Below are positions 9,085 through 18,396 of a stretch of 64,000 bases of DNA, piece by piece. The notes under the pieces are model-generated. The model searched no databases. It was not told the DNA's origin and saw nothing but the letters and a program-made list of their open reading frames with translations. Each line of letters begins with the position of its first letter. Position 1 is the first letter of the stretch. A program made the position numbers and the translations under genes. The DNA is from Geomicrobium sp. JCM 19038 (GTDB lineage Bacteria; Bacillota; Bacilli; Bacillales; Marinococcaceae), in contig NZ_BAXA01000001.1 in assembly GCF_000698125.1 (NCBI RefSeq), forward strand, positions 186,001-250,000, in the 5' to 3' direction.

Positions 9085-10062
9085 TTAAACGATGTTACTG
9101 CCGGCTTTTTCTGCCTTTAGTTGCTCATCGCGTTCGAGCAGTTTTTCAAAAGAAGCAATTGATACTTCAACTTGGTCGTCTTTCGGTTGTTTCGTTGTGA
9201 GAAGTTGCAACCATAAACCAGGGAGTCCGAGCCATTTTAACACAGGGATGTCTCGTAACTTGTTCGTAAACTGCAATACTTCATAAGAAACACCGAGAAC
9301 GACTGGAATAAGTAACAAACGATGTACAATTCGCTCGAACAAATTATCAAATGGTACGAGCAAATAAATCATCACACCGATAATGACGGTAAATAGCATA
9401 AAGCTACTACCACAACGGTAATGCAAGCGAGAGTGTTCTTGTACATTTTCGACCGTCAATGGTTTATTCGATTCATACGTGTTGATCACTTTATGTTCGG
9501 CACCGTGATATTGAAATACTCGTTTAATGAGTGGGGTTAATGAAATCAAATAAATGTACCCGACGAGAATAATGGTCTTAAATAGACCTTCAAGTAGGTT
9601 CTGAGCGACGTGACCGGGGAATGGCCCGGATAAGAGCTCAGCTAAAAAGACTGGGACGAGCGTAAAGATGACAGTTCCGATTAAAAATGCAAACACTGCC
9701 ATGGCAGCGACACCTATAAAGCTGACGATCTTAGAACGCTGCTCCTCAGTAACGATATTCTCATCATCATCGGGATGAACATCATAACGATCAGAGGCAA
9801 AGTTCATATGTTTACTTCCCATCGCTGCCGCTTCTATTAGAGCGACTGTTCCTCGAACGAAAGGAATTTTCTTTAGCTTCTGAAGTGTAGGCATTGGCTT
9901 TCGTACGTTTTCGAAGTATTCGATATCACCGGTGTTTCGCCGTATAGCTGAAACGGTTGTTTCTTTACCTGCAAACATTACCCCTTCAATCAGTGCTTGA
10001 CCACCATAGGCGGGCTTTTCTTTAGAAGGAGACGTTTGTTCGTGCTTTTGTTCTTCGCTCAT
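9085..10062 (-). CDS. yqhQ: DUF1385 family membrane protein YqhQ
   Basis: 325 residues. The DUF1385 signature YGGQALIEGVMFAGKETT is near the N-terminus, with FVRGTVALIEAA following. Several membrane helices lie in residues 110-250, around conserved RVFQYHGAEHKVINTYES and HYRCGSSFMLF. The His/Glu-rich AEHKV segment is strictly conserved in the family and suggests metal binding or catalysis, but no function is established. It is transcribed from 10062 toward yqhP. It is divergent from yqhR, with about 160 bases between them. Confidence 0.9.
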   Translation of the reverse strand: MSEEQKHEQTSPSKEKPAYGGQALIEGVMFAGKETTVSAIRRNTGDIEYFENVRKPMPTLQKLKKIPFVRGTVALIEAAAMGSKHMNFASDRYDVHPDDDENIVTEEQRSKIVSFIGVAAMAVFAFLIGTVIFTLVPVFLAELLSGPFPGHVAQNLLEGLFKTIILVGYIYLISLTPLIKRVFQYHGAEHKVINTYESNKPLTVENVQEHSRLHYRCGSSFMLFTVIIGVMIYLLVPFDNLFERIVHRLLLIPVVLGVSYEVLQFTNKLRDIPVLKWLGLPGLWLQLLTTKQPKDDQVEVSIASFEKLLERDEQLKAEKAGSNIV

Positions 10063-10180
10063 GTTGGCACCTATCTTTCAACTCTTTGGTTTGCTATGGT
10101 TTCTATTCTACAACAAGATGCAACTCACCTCCACGACACAGTTTTAAAAGAGAGAAAATCTACTGTGAAGAGAATGAGCA

Positions 10181-10216
10181 CACCTCATTTGTACCATACT
10201 ATGGATCAATGAGGTG
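10181..10216 (+). promoter_or_regulatory. Hairpin covering the yqhR ribosome-binding site
   Basis: CACCTCATT (10181-10189) is perfectly complementary to AATGAGGTG (10208-10216), with an 18-base loop. The 3' arm is the Shine-Dalgarno of yqhR (GAGGTGAG, ATG at 10225). There is no T-run, so it is not a terminator; it could limit translation. Confidence 0.55.
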
Positions 10217-10224
10217 AGTAAATA

Positions 10225-10710
10225 ATGCCAACAAAACAAAATCAAAAAACAGATACGAAAGATTTGCCGTATAGCGTAAAGGTTCTCTTAATTGGAGCAG
10301 TAGGAGGTCTTTTGTGGAGTTGTATTTGGTACGGGGCTTATTTTTTTAATTTTACAGATGTCGGTCCGAATTTATTTTGGATGGCATGGTCACTCGGAGA
10401 TTGGACAGAAGAGAAAACAGGTCAGTGGCTTGCTATTCTTATGATTACGATTAGCTCGATTGCAATCGCCTTTCTTTATCGTTATAGTCTTGCGAAGATT
10501 AGTAGCATGTGGATGGGAATTGGCTTTGGAGCCGTACTATGGGTGCTGATTTTTTACATTGCTAATCCGTTATTTGTCGGGTTAGATTCAGTGCAAGAGT
10601 TAAGTAATATTACAATTACGAGTACCATTTGTTTGTTTATTAGTTACGGTCTATTTGTCGGCTATTCCATTGCTTATGAAGAAGAGTTGCAAAAATACGG
10701 AGGAACATAA
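10225..10710 (+). CDS. yqhR: Conserved membrane protein YqhR
   Basis: 161 residues with four predicted membrane helices (roughly 20-40, 60-85, 95-115, 130-150) after a polar, lysine-rich N-terminus. It matches the YqhR family by position and by features such as GGLLWSCIWYGAYFFNFTDV and WMAWSLGDW. No function is known. It ends about 75 bases before the M24 peptidase gene, keeping the B. subtilis order yqhQ-yqhR-yqhT-efp. Its ribosome site lies in a hairpin. Confidence 0.85.
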   Translation: MPTKQNQKTDTKDLPYSVKVLLIGAVGGLLWSCIWYGAYFFNFTDVGPNLFWMAWSLGDWTEEKTGQWLAILMITISSIAIAFLYRYSLAKISSMWMGIGFGAVLWVLIFYIANPLFVGLDSVQELSNITITSTICLFISYGLFVGYSIAYEEELQKYGGT

Positions 10711-10784
10711 TGGCTAGATTTCCTAAACATGTGCTAAGATAGAGGTGATGTAATCGTAAGTTTTGCGAGGAGGAACGAAAGCGA

Positions 10785-11855
10785 ATGAAACGAGTTGACA
10801 ATGTTAGAAAACAGTTTCAATCATTAGGCATCGATGCGTTTATCGTTGAGAGCGAGGCCAATCGTAGATACCTTTCGCATTTTACTGGGAGTGCAGGGGT
10901 CGTTTTTTTAACGGAAAGTGAATCATATTTTATTACCGATTTTCGTTACGTCGAACAAGCAACGAGTCAATGTGTTGGTTACACGATTGTTGAGCACAAA
11001 GGTTCGGTTGCTACGGAAATACAAGAACTTGTAAAGAAGCATAACGTGAAGGCAGTCGGCTTTGAGAAATCGTATACAACCTTTGAGAAGTATGAGTTGT
11101 ATAAGCACGAATATTCGATTCCACTGGTTCCTTTAAGTGGGGTTGTGGAATCATTGCGTCAGTTCAAAGACGAAGAAGAAATTGTGACGATGAAGAAGGC
11201 TGCAGCTATTGCAGATGAAGCTTACACGCACATTTTAAATTACATAAAGCCTGGAATGCGAGAAAAAGAAGTTCGTGATGAGCTAGAGTTTAAAATGCGA
11301 CAACTTGGTGCTGATGGATCATCGTTTGATATGATCGTTGCTTCAGGAGCACGAGGTGCATTGCCTCACGGTGTTGCAAGTGACAAAGTCATCGAAGAAG
11401 GTGAACTTGTTACTCTTGATTTTGGTGCAATTTATGAAGGGTATTGCTCAGACATTACACGTACTCTCGCTGTCGGAGAACCTAGTGAACAAATGAAAAA
11501 GGTCTTTGACACGGTGTTACAAGCACAGTTAAAAGGTGTAGAGCAAATTAAACCTGGAATGACAGGGCAAGAAGCAGACGATATTTGTCGTTCGTACATT
11601 TATGAACAAGGGTATGAAGGCAAGTTCGGTCACGGTTTAGGGCACGGGCTTGGCATTGAAGTTCATGAAGAACCGAGACTTTCTCCGAAAGGTAACGTCG
11701 TATTGCAACCAGGAATGGTCGTAACCGTTGAACCTGGGGTTTATTTACCAGGGATCGGTGGCGTACGGATTGAAGATGACATCGTCATTACAGAAACCGG
11801 GAATGAGCGTTTAACGACGTCTGATAAAACGCTTAAGTATGCTGGGCAAAACTAG
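10785..11855 (+). CDS. yqhT: M24 family Xaa-Pro aminopeptidase-like protein (YqhT)
   Basis: 356 residues with a creatinase-type N-terminal domain (about 1-125) and a pita-bread M24 domain. The dinuclear-metal ligands are all visible: Asp in [12 protein letters not shown], Asp in CSDITRT, His in [16 protein letters not shown], Glu in [10 protein letters not shown] and Glu in GVRIEDDIV. It is therefore expected to be an active metallopeptidase cleaving N-terminal Xaa-Pro dipeptides; the actual substrate is not known. ATG 10785 has a GAGGAGG site. The close coupling with efp (20 bases) is a conserved pairing in Bacillales. Confidence 0.93.
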   Translation: MKRVDNVRKQFQSLGIDAFIVESEANRRYLSHFTGSAGVVFLTESESYFITDFRYVEQATSQCVGYTIVEHKGSVATEIQELVKKHNVKAVGFEKSYTTFEKYELYKHEYSIPLVPLSGVVESLRQFKDEEEIVTMKKAAAIADEAYTHILNYIKPGMREKEVRDELEFKMRQLGADGSSFDMIVASGARGALPHGVASDKVIEEGELVTLDFGAIYEGYCSDITRTLAVGEPSEQMKKVFDTVLQAQLKGVEQIKPGMTGQEADDICRSYIYEQGYEGKFGHGLGHGLGIEVHEEPRLSPKGNVVLQPGMVVTVEPGVYLPGIGGVRIEDDIVITETGNERLTTSDKTLKYAGQN

Positions 11856-11875
11856 AAAAAGGTGGATATACGAAG

Positions 11876-12433
11876 ATGATTTCAGTAAACGATTTTAAAA
11901 CAGGTCTTACGATCGAAGTAGATAACGATTTATTTTCAGTGTTAGAATTCCAACATGTAAAACCAGGTAAAGGCGCTGCTTTTGTTCGTTCAAAATTAAA
12001 GAATTTACGTACTGGTAACATCGCAGAGAAAACATTCCGCGGTGGGGAAAAAGTAAATAAAGCTCATATCGACCGTGATAAGATGCAATACCTCTACTCA
12101 AATGGAGATGAGCATTCTTTTATGAACATGGAGTCATTTGAGCAAATTGAGTTGCAAACGGAACAAATTAAGTATGAACTAAACTTCTTGAAAGAAAATA
12201 TGGAAGTTCACATTACGCAATACGGCTCAGAAACACTTGGGGTTGAGCTACCTAACTCTGTAGAGCTAACGGTAACTGAAACAGATCCAGGAATTAAAGG
12301 GGATACAGCTTCAGGTGGTCACAAGCCAGCAACCCTTGAAACTGGATTCCGTGTAAACGTGCCGTTCTTTGTTAACGAAGGTGACGTTCTTGTTGTTGAT
12401 ACACGTAAAGGGGAATACGTTTCCCGCGCATAG
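11876..12433 (+). CDS. efp: Elongation factor P
   Basis: 185 residues, full length. EF-P binds the ribosome between P and E sites and relieves stalling at polyproline stretches. The KOW-like N-terminal domain has the tip loop [12 protein letters not shown], whose lysine is the residue modified in many bacteria, followed by two OB domains ending [12 protein letters not shown] 11876 has the site AAAGGTGG. It is followed by a strong terminator. Confidence 0.97.
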   Translation: MISVNDFKTGLTIEVDNDLFSVLEFQHVKPGKGAAFVRSKLKNLRTGNIAEKTFRGGEKVNKAHIDRDKMQYLYSNGDEHSFMNMESFEQIELQTEQIKYELNFLKENMEVHITQYGSETLGVELPNSVELTVTETDPGIKGDTASGGHKPATLETGFRVNVPFFVNEGDVLVVDTRKGEYVSRA

Positions 12434-12440
12434 TAAAGCA

Positions 12441-12479
12441 AAAAGCACTTTAAACGTTTCTGTTTAAAGTGCTTTTTTT
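12441..12479 (+). terminator. Terminator after efp
   Basis: Perfect 14-bp stem AAAGCACTTTAAAC / GTTTAAAGTGCTTT with a 6-base loop and a T7 tract. Confidence 0.93.
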
Positions 12480-12557
12480 GTTGCAATAAACCACATGAAG
12501 GGACAAGAGTCGTTATATATAGGCGCATACTAATTCTTAACGTTCTCTACCTTTCAC

Positions 12558-12610
12558 AAAAAGCGGATGTCTAGATTCTTTTTACATGGAATCTGGACAT
12601 CCGTTTTTTT
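12558..12610. terminator. Terminator after the usp pair, possibly bidirectional
   Basis: AAAAGCGGATGTC-AGATTC pairs with GAATCT-GACATCCGTTTTT. The minus-strand arm ends in a run of T (plus-strand AAAA), suiting the leftward usp operon. Confidence 0.8.
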
Positions 12611-12625
12611 ATAGAGGGTCTTTCG

Positions 12626-13057
12626 TTACGCCAGTTTATTATTTGATGATTGGTTTACGTGGACACCAAGCAACGTGTAGGGAGGGTTTTGAAATAGATC
12701 GTGTGAATAATGTTTCACGATTCCCCAGCGATCGGTTTTGACAGCGACGATCAAATCGGCATTCAATTCGTTAATGCGTTTTGACGGTTTGTCGAAGGTT
12801 AGGTCAATGTTAATGACTTCAATCCCTTCATCGAGAAGATAAGCTTTGTAATCATTTAACCAAGCGGTTCGCTGTTGTATTAATTGTTGTTTTGATTGAA
12901 TGTCATTTCGATCTGTGACTGAATCTTTGCGTTGATCAATTGAGTGGGCGAGGATTACGTCTTTGTTTCGTTGCTTTGCGATTGTTGCACCTTTTTTGAC
13001 AGCAGCAAAGGAATGATTACCATAATCAACGTAAATGATGAGCGGTAGATTAGGCAT
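12626..13057 (-). CDS. Divergent universal stress protein (UspA-like)
   Basis: 143 residues of the Usp/HUP-type alpha-beta fold: an N-terminal beta strand (PLIIYVDYGNHSFAAVKKGA), a central variable part, and a C-terminal strand (ADLIVAVKTDRWG). The ATP-binding loop GX2GX9G(S/T) of classical UspA is not evident, so nucleotide binding is doubtful. It starts 8 bases inside the end of the upstream usp gene (sequence ATGCCTAA), which indicates translational coupling. The two proteins may act as a heteromer; that is inference. Confidence 0.7.
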   Translation of the reverse strand: MPNLPLIIYVDYGNHSFAAVKKGATIAKQRNKDVILAHSIDQRKDSVTDRNDIQSKQQLIQQRTAWLNDYKAYLLDEGIEVINIDLTFDKPSKRINELNADLIVAVKTDRWGIVKHYSHDLFQNPPYTLLGVHVNQSSNNKLA

Positions 13058-13510
13058 ATTTCACACCTGCTTTAATGTCTCTAGGCTTTACGACTAAACA
13101 ATCGACTTGGCTTTTTTTAATCAGCCTTTTGAAATGCTGCCTTCTAACGCTTTTTCAATTTTATTGCCCCCGGTGGCTCCATGAATAATTAAATCAATGT
13201 TGTAACGAGGCACGACAGATTTAACAATTTTCTGTACAGGAAGTCCTGTATCAACAATTAGTTTAGCGTTGACACCGGCTGTTGTTGCTTTTTGGTGAAG
13301 GTGTGATAAATAGTCTGTTGCCATTTGCTTAACTTGTGGTACGAGGTTTTTATCGTACCGAGACATTGCACCATAAGCTTTCGTATTAATGATGCTACAT
13401 AAATAAAGTGTCGCAGATTCATTTTTCGCAAATGAGATCGCTTCATTGTAAGCATGAAAGGTCGGTTCATTTTCACTATCTAGGCAAACTAAAATGTTCT
13501 GATACGCCAT
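13050..13510 (-). pseudogene. Universal stress protein UspA family, frameshifted near the C-terminus
   Basis: It starts MAYQNILVCLDSENEPTF at 13510 and keeps the ATP-type loop GATGGNKIEKALEGSIS. The frame then breaks near 13124. The other frame continues LIKKSQVDCLVVKPRDIK, the expected last Usp beta strand, to TAA at 13050. One added base restores a 153-residue protein. The restored stop overlaps the start of the next usp gene, which supports the repaired frame as the real one. The role is stress tolerance, with the trigger unknown. Confidence 0.82.
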
Positions 13511-13838
13511 GAATTAGCGCTCCTTTCAAAATAACTAAGCGCGACAACGACTGGAATATACTAACTTGCTTTTAAGCTAACACCGCCATACACGCGCGTC
13601 AACGCTTCTTATCCGCTTTCACTCGATTTGCATGGATTTGACGACGGACTTCGACAAGGTTACTTAAAAATGGTGTTTGAATACTCGTCATCTTAGTTCT
13701 ATTTACGAGTTGTACGAATAAAGTGTACAAGCAAGATCCATTTTTGAAATCATGTTAACGAGCTTATTAAAGGGTTTATTCACTATTGTGATGTTTCAGC
13801 ACAAAAAATGAATGTTCCTTTTGAAACGGAGTTGAAGA
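13511..13838. other. Intergenic region between the usp operon and spoIIIAA
   Basis: 328 bases without a supported gene. A B. subtilis-type yqhV gene is absent from this position. A 30-codon minus-strand frame (13691-13599) encodes SNLVEVRRQIHAN near its start, like the N-terminus of M20 amidohydrolases, but has no clear ribosome site and may be a relic or chance. I could not identify a convincing SigE promoter for spoIIIAA. Confidence 0.5.
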
Positions 13839-14756
13839 TTGGTGTCACTCATGATTAAGCAAAGCTTAGAATTACAGTCCATTAAAAACATCGTCGCCTT
13901 GCTTCCATACCAGTATCACCAAGAATTAACATCTGTACTCATGAACCATTTCGTTCAAGAGATTCGCCTCCGTCCAAATCAATCAATTGAGGTCGTGTTG
14001 GCTGGAGAAAGCTTTTTTTTGAGGAATACGTTATTCAATGAAGCGGATGCGACATTTGTTTTAAATCAATTAAGTCAACATTCCATTTACGCATTCGAAG
14101 AAGAATTGCGTCATGGCTTTTTAACGTTACGAGGCGGGCACAGAGTTGGGATTGCTGGAGAAGCGGTTGTGGAGAAAGGCGTTGTAAAGACAATTAAACA
14201 TATTCGCACATTTAACATTCGAATTAGTCGAGCGCTGGAAAAGGTTAGTGTCCCATATCTTCAAGGCCTATATGAAGGCAGGTGGAAAACATCAATTATT
14301 GCAGGTCCTCCTCAATCTGGGAAAACGACGATTCTTCGTGACCTTGCAAAAATAATGAGCAATGGATATGAGCGTCTTAACATTCCGCCGCAGAAGGTTG
14401 CGATCGTTGATGAACGAAGTGAAATTGCCGCTTCATTTGAAGGTACACCGCAACATGATGTTGGCAAACGCACGGATGTACTGGATCGTTGTCCGAAAGC
14501 AGAAGGAATGATGATGCTTATACGCTCGATGAGTCCGAACGTCATCATCGTTGATGAGGTAGGAAGTGAAGCTGATATAAGGGCAATTGAGGAAGCTGCG
14601 AGCGCAGGTGTTGCTGTTCTTTGTAGTGCACATGCAAAATCGATGAATGACTTAGAAGCGAGAGGGATAATCAATTCAGATACGTTTGAAGGAATCCTTT
14701 TGCTCAACGATAAAAAGGAAGGTCACTTTGTGTATAAGAAAAGAGGCAAGTTGTGA
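13839..14756 (+). CDS. spoIIIAA: Stage III sporulation protein AA, ATPase
   Basis: 305-residue ATPase of the SpoIIIA-SpoIIQ channel that links mother cell and forespore. It resembles secretion/type IV pilus ATPases. Walker A is GPPQSGKTTILRD, the Walker B-like strand is NVIIVDEVGSEADI, and RPNQSIEVVL and FNIRISRA are family signatures. The start is ambiguous between TTG 13839, GTG 13842 and ATG 13851; GGAG at 13828 favours the first two. It overlaps spoIIIAB by 4 bases. It is first gene of the eight-gene operon, normally under SigE. Confidence 0.95.
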   Translation: MVSLMIKQSLELQSIKNIVALLPYQYHQELTSVLMNHFVQEIRLRPNQSIEVVLAGESFFLRNTLFNEADATFVLNQLSQHSIYAFEEELRHGFLTLRGGHRVGIAGEAVVEKGVVKTIKHIRTFNIRISRALEKVSVPYLQGLYEGRWKTSIIAGPPQSGKTTILRDLAKIMSNGYERLNIPPQKVAIVDERSEIAASFEGTPQHDVGKRTDVLDRCPKAEGMMMLIRSMSPNVIIVDEVGSEADIRAIEEAASAGVAVLCSAHAKSMNDLEARGIINSDTFEGILLLNDKKEGHFVYKKRGKL

Positions 14757-15265
14757 GGTGGATCGGCGCCATCATTTTGTTAGTAGGCATGACTACGATT
14801 GGATTTGAATGGGCAAGACGCTTGTCACAACGATCGAAGCAAATTCGTGAATTAACGACTGCATTGCAACATTTTGAGGCAGAAGTCATGTACGGTCACA
14901 CACCGCTCATTCATGTTGCTAATCGGATATCCTCAACCGTTTCAAGTCCACTTTCGCAGTTTTTTAAAGACTTTGGAACCCGATTAAAAGAAGGAAATCA
15001 TGACGTTCAAAGTGCTTGGCAAGAAAGCATAGCAATCAATTGGGATAAAACAGCCATGAAAATAAAAGAAAAAGAAGCGCTCCTGCAATTTGGTCAAACG
15101 CTCGGCCAGCATGGCCGTTATGAGCAACAAAAATACATTCAATTAACACTTACACATTTACGGGCTGAAGAAATAAATGCACGAGAAGAGCAACTAAGAT
15201 ATGAGCGCATGGCGAAGTCTCTCGGGTTTTTAGGAGGCTTGCTTGCAATTATCGTCATGATCTAG
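14753..15265 (+). CDS. spoIIIAB: Stage III sporulation protein AB
   Basis: 170 residues. The N-terminal membrane segment (IGAIILLVGMTTIGFEWARR) is followed by a helical domain similar to GspF/type II secretion platform proteins, then a C-terminal membrane segment (LGFLGGLLAIIVMI). It is part of the mother-cell half of the feeding-tube complex. It starts at GTG 14753, overlapping the spoIIIAA stop. Confidence 0.93.
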   Translation: MRWIGAIILLVGMTTIGFEWARRLSQRSKQIRELTTALQHFEAEVMYGHTPLIHVANRISSTVSSPLSQFFKDFGTRLKEGNHDVQSAWQESIAINWDKTAMKIKEKEALLQFGQTLGQHGRYEQQKYIQLTLTHLRAEEINAREEQLRYERMAKSLGFLGGLLAIIVMI

Positions 15266-15283
15266 GCAAAAGGAGGGATCGCG

Positions 15284-15493
15284 GTGGGATACGATGTGGA
15301 TACAATATTCCAGATTGCTGGAATTGGGATCGTCGTTGCGATGATTCACACCGTTTTAAAGCAGATGGGCAAAGAAGATTGGGCACATTGGGTGACGTTA
15401 ATCGGGTTTATTGTCGTTTTGTATATGGTCGCGACAATCGTCGATGATTTATTTACAAAAATCAGAAGTGTCTTTTTATTTATAGGGTCGTAA
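15284..15493 (+). CDS. spoIIIAC: Stage III sporulation protein AC
   Basis: 69 residues, two membrane helices (IFQIAGIGIVVAMIHTVL and WVTLIGFIVVLYMVATIV). A small conserved membrane protein of the SpoIIIA complex. GTG start at 15284 with AAAGGAGGGA upstream. It is nearly contiguous with spoIIIAD. Confidence 0.94.
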   Translation: MGYDVDTIFQIAGIGIVVAMIHTVLKQMGKEDWAHWVTLIGFIVVLYMVATIVDDLFTKIRSVFLFIGS

Positions 15494-15497
15494 TTTT

Positions 15498-15893
15498 ATG
15501 TCTATAGACATGATTCAGATCGTTGGCTTTGGCCTAATCTCTGCGTTTTTAGCAATGATTTTAAAAGAGCAAAAGCCAGCTTTCGCTTTTTTATTGACGC
15601 TCTTTGTTGGCGCAATGATTTTCTTGTTTCTGTTGGATCATATTGTCATGGCATTCCAACTCGTTGAAACGTTAGCAACGCATGCAAACATCAATATGGT
15701 TTATTTGCAAACGATGTTAAAAATTATCGGGATTGCTTACATTGCCGAGTTCGGTGCACAGATTGCAAGAGACGCTGATCAAGGAGCGATTGCCCAAAAA
15801 ATTGAACTTGCCGGAAAGGTGCTAATCGTCGTCATGGCCATCCCGATTTTTAATGTGCTCATTGAAACGGTGATTTCCTTAATTCCAGGGTAA
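15498..15893 (+). CDS. spoIIIAD: Stage III sporulation protein AD
   Basis: 131 residues, with hydrophobic segments spread along the protein (IVGFGLISAFLAMIL; FAFLLTLFVGAMIFLFLL; VLIVVMAIPIFNVLIETVI). It has the family motif YIAEFGAQIARDADQGAIAQ. Probable membrane partner of SpoIIIAC and SpoIIIAE in the mother-cell membrane. It lies 9 bases before spoIIIAE. Confidence 0.94.
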   Translation: MSIDMIQIVGFGLISAFLAMILKEQKPAFAFLLTLFVGAMIFLFLLDHIVMAFQLVETLATHANINMVYLQTMLKIIGIAYIAEFGAQIARDADQGAIAQKIELAGKVLIVVMAIPIFNVLIETVISLIPG

Positions 15894-15902
15894 GAAAGAG
15901 TG

Positions 15903-17142
15903 ATGCAAGTGAAACGATTCATCACACTACTCGTTGCCACAACCGTCTTTTTTCTTTTTCCAACCACGAGCTTTGCAGAAGACGATTCACTGACGTTTCC
16001 AAATGACTCGTCAACCTATACGGAAGAGGAGCATCAAGTAGAAGCGAGAGATGAGATTACTGAACAAATGGACGAGCAACTCGATCGTCTCGGATTTTCG
16101 GAAATAGAAACGTTTTGGGAAGACATTCGACGTGATTACGAGTCATTTCTTCCAGAAAGCCAAAAAGCACCATTTACAGAATTTCTTCAAGGCGAGCATA
16201 CATTTAATCCGATGGACTGGTTAAAAGCGTTGCTCAGCTACTTGTTCCATGAACTTACCGCAAACATTGCACTACTCGGTACGCTCATTTTATTAGCTGT
16301 ATTTAGCATGGTGTTACGAGCGTTGCAAAATGCCTTTGAGCATGACGCGGTTAGTAAAGTTGCTTACGGCGTAACGTTTACTGTGCTCATCGTTATTAGC
16401 ATGAACAGTTTTTATATTGCAATGAGTTATGCGCAAGAAGCGGTTGCAAACATGGTTCACTTTATGATCTCACTGTTGCCGATGGTACTCGCGCTTTTAG
16501 CGATGACTGGAGCGGCTACATCAGCAGCGCTCTTTCATCCGCTAATTATCGTTCTTGTTAATACGAGTGGTCTTTTAATTGAACGGTTTGTATTGCCATT
16601 GTTGTTTGTTTCCGCAATCGTTAGCGTCGTCAGTAGTATGAGTGAGAAGTTTCAATTAACGAGACTTGCTACACTCATTCGAAATGTTGCAATGGGAACA
16701 CTCGGTGCGTTCCTGACGATCTTTTTAGCAACGATTTCTGTTCAAGGTGCAACATCAGCGGTTCATGATGGGGTGACACTTCGTACTGCAAAGTACATTG
16801 CCGGTAATTTCGTGCCCGTTGTAGGCGGATGTTTACCGATGCTACGGACACCGTCATTGGTGCATCGCTCTTACTAAAAAATACTATTGGACTAGCTGGT
16901 CTTGCGATTTTGTTCGTTATTACTGTTTTTCCGGCGCTGAAGATTTTAGCCTTGCGATTACGTTTCAAATTACGAGCGCGATCATGCAACCACTTGGCGG
17001 AGGTGCGCTAGGGTCAGTGATGAGTTTGTTTGCGAAAACGGTCATGTTCATGTTTGCTGCCGTTTCGGTCGTCTGTTTAATGTTTTTCTTAGCTGTAACG
17101 ATCATAATATCATCAGGCAATTTAGCGTTGATGGTGAGGTGA
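15903..17142 (+). pseudogene. spoIIIAE: Stage III sporulation protein AE, two frameshifts
   Basis: A large polytopic membrane protein of the SpoIIIA channel. A signal peptide (VKRFITLLVATTVFFLFP, then TTSFAE) precedes a soluble acidic region and several membrane helices. The frame breaks near 16828 (after AGNFVPVVGG; the next frame reads MFTDATDTVIGASLLLKNT) and again near 16951 (after FPALKILA; the third frame continues ITFQITSAIMQPLGGGALG to LALMVR, TGA at 17142). Adding one base at each site gives a continuous 413-residue protein, a normal family length. Two independent decay events in one intact sporulation operon are unlikely, so base-calling errors are favoured. Confidence 0.92.
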
Positions 17143-17149
17143 TACGAAA

Positions 17150-17752
17150 ATGGAATATTTTCATGATTGGGTAACAACACTCATCGTATTTTTATTGTTA
17201 GCAATTATTTTGGAATTGCTATTACCAACGTCAACGATGAAGCGTTATGCGGACCTTGTTCTTGGTCTTATGATGATCGTACTTCTTTTGCAACCGGTCT
17301 TTGACCTCGTTCATACAGACCCTTCAGAGTGGTTTGATTTAAATGGATTTTCATTTTACGAAGGAGCAACTGAAATGGAAAATAAAATAAATCAAGAGAA
17401 AAGAGAAATACAAGCCGCACATGATGCATATATCTCAGAACAAGTAGCTGCTCGTCTTAGCAGTGAAGCACAAGCAGAACTTGAAGGAGAGTTCGACCTG
17501 TCCTTTCGCGCAATTTCTGTACATGAAGGAGGGATCAACGTCTTAGTAAGTGATGCGGATGACCAAAGAAATGCGTCCGTTGCAGCAATCGAACCGGTAA
17601 AAGAAGTAACAGTCAATGCGCATGAAACTGTAGAAGAGACAGTAGATGAGGATTCAATACTAAGCGAAGTGCGTGCTCGCCTTGCAGAAATTTGGGAGGT
17701 TGATGAGCAAATGATACAAATCAGCCTTGAGGAGGAGGGGCTGAATGGCTAA
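17150..17752 (+). CDS. spoIIIAF: Stage III sporulation protein AF
   Basis: 200 residues: two N-terminal membrane helices (VTTLIVFLLLAIILELLLP and YADLVLGLMMIVLLLQPVFDLV), then a ring-building-type alpha/beta domain with ELEGEFDLSFRAISVHEGGI. It contributes to the ring structures of the channel complex. ATG 17150 is 7 bases after spoIIIAE, and the end overlaps spoIIIAG by 8 bases. Confidence 0.92.
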   Translation: MEYFHDWVTTLIVFLLLAIILELLLPTSTMKRYADLVLGLMMIVLLLQPVFDLVHTDPSEWFDLNGFSFYEGATEMENKINQEKREIQAAHDAYISEQVAARLSSEAQAELEGEFDLSFRAISVHEGGINVLVSDADDQRNASVAAIEPVKEVTVNAHETVEETVDEDSILSEVRARLAEIWEVDEQMIQISLEEEGLNG

Positions 17753-18395
17753 TAAGGACACTTCAAAATTCAAAGAATTGCTCAGCCAATCATCAAATGG
17801 CCCGAAAAAAATCCGGTGGTATTACATCGTAGGACTTATCGTTCTTGGGCTATTGCTTATGATGATCGGGACAAGTGGTGACGATGAAGATGATGGAATG
17901 ATGCAAAGTGATGAAGTTCAAAATGAACCGGTTGCAAAAAATACTGAACAATCCAAACCGTCAGCGAATGCTGCGACCGAATTTCAACTCATTGAACAAG
18001 CTTATGGGGAACAGTTGCAACAAGCACTAGAAACCATTGACGGAATCTCAAACGTAGACGTCGTCGTTAATGTGAAAGAAACCGAGAGCAAAGTGTATGA
18101 GAAGGATCGCAGCATCCGTCAACAAACGACGGATGAAGCAGATACAGAAGGTGGAAACCGTACGCTTGATGAAGGAACAGAAGAAGAAACGCTCGTTCTC
18201 GTTCAACAAGGGGGAAGTGAAGAACCGCTTCTGATCCGTGTAGATAAGCCAGATGTTACTGGAGTTCTAGTCGTTGCTAACGGGGTTGAGAGCATGCAAA
18301 GAAAAGAATGGGTAATAGAGGCGGTTACAAGAACGTTAGACGTTCCTGCTCACCGCGTATCTGTAATGCCTAAACAACTTGGAAAGGATGAGTGA
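17745..18395 (+). CDS. spoIIIAG: Stage III sporulation protein AG
   Basis: 216 residues: one membrane anchor (about 28-42, YYIVGLIVLGLLLMMIG), an acidic linker and a ring-building domain (DGISNVDVVVNVKETESKVY ... TGVLVVANGVESM). SpoIIIAG forms a large oligomeric ring in the intermembrane space in B. subtilis. The insert around residues 125-145 (TDEADTEGGNRTLDE) matches the variable beta-triangle region of the family. It overlaps its neighbours on both sides. Confidence 0.93.
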   Translation: MANKDTSKFKELLSQSSNGPKKIRWYYIVGLIVLGLLLMMIGTSGDDEDDGMMQSDEVQNEPVAKNTEQSKPSANAATEFQLIEQAYGEQLQQALETIDGISNVDVVVNVKETESKVYEKDRSIRQQTTDEADTEGGNRTLDEGTEEETLVLVQQGGSEEPLLIRVDKPDVTGVLVVANGVESMQRKEWVIEAVTRTLDVPAHRVSVMPKQLGKDE

Positions 18396-18396
18396 T

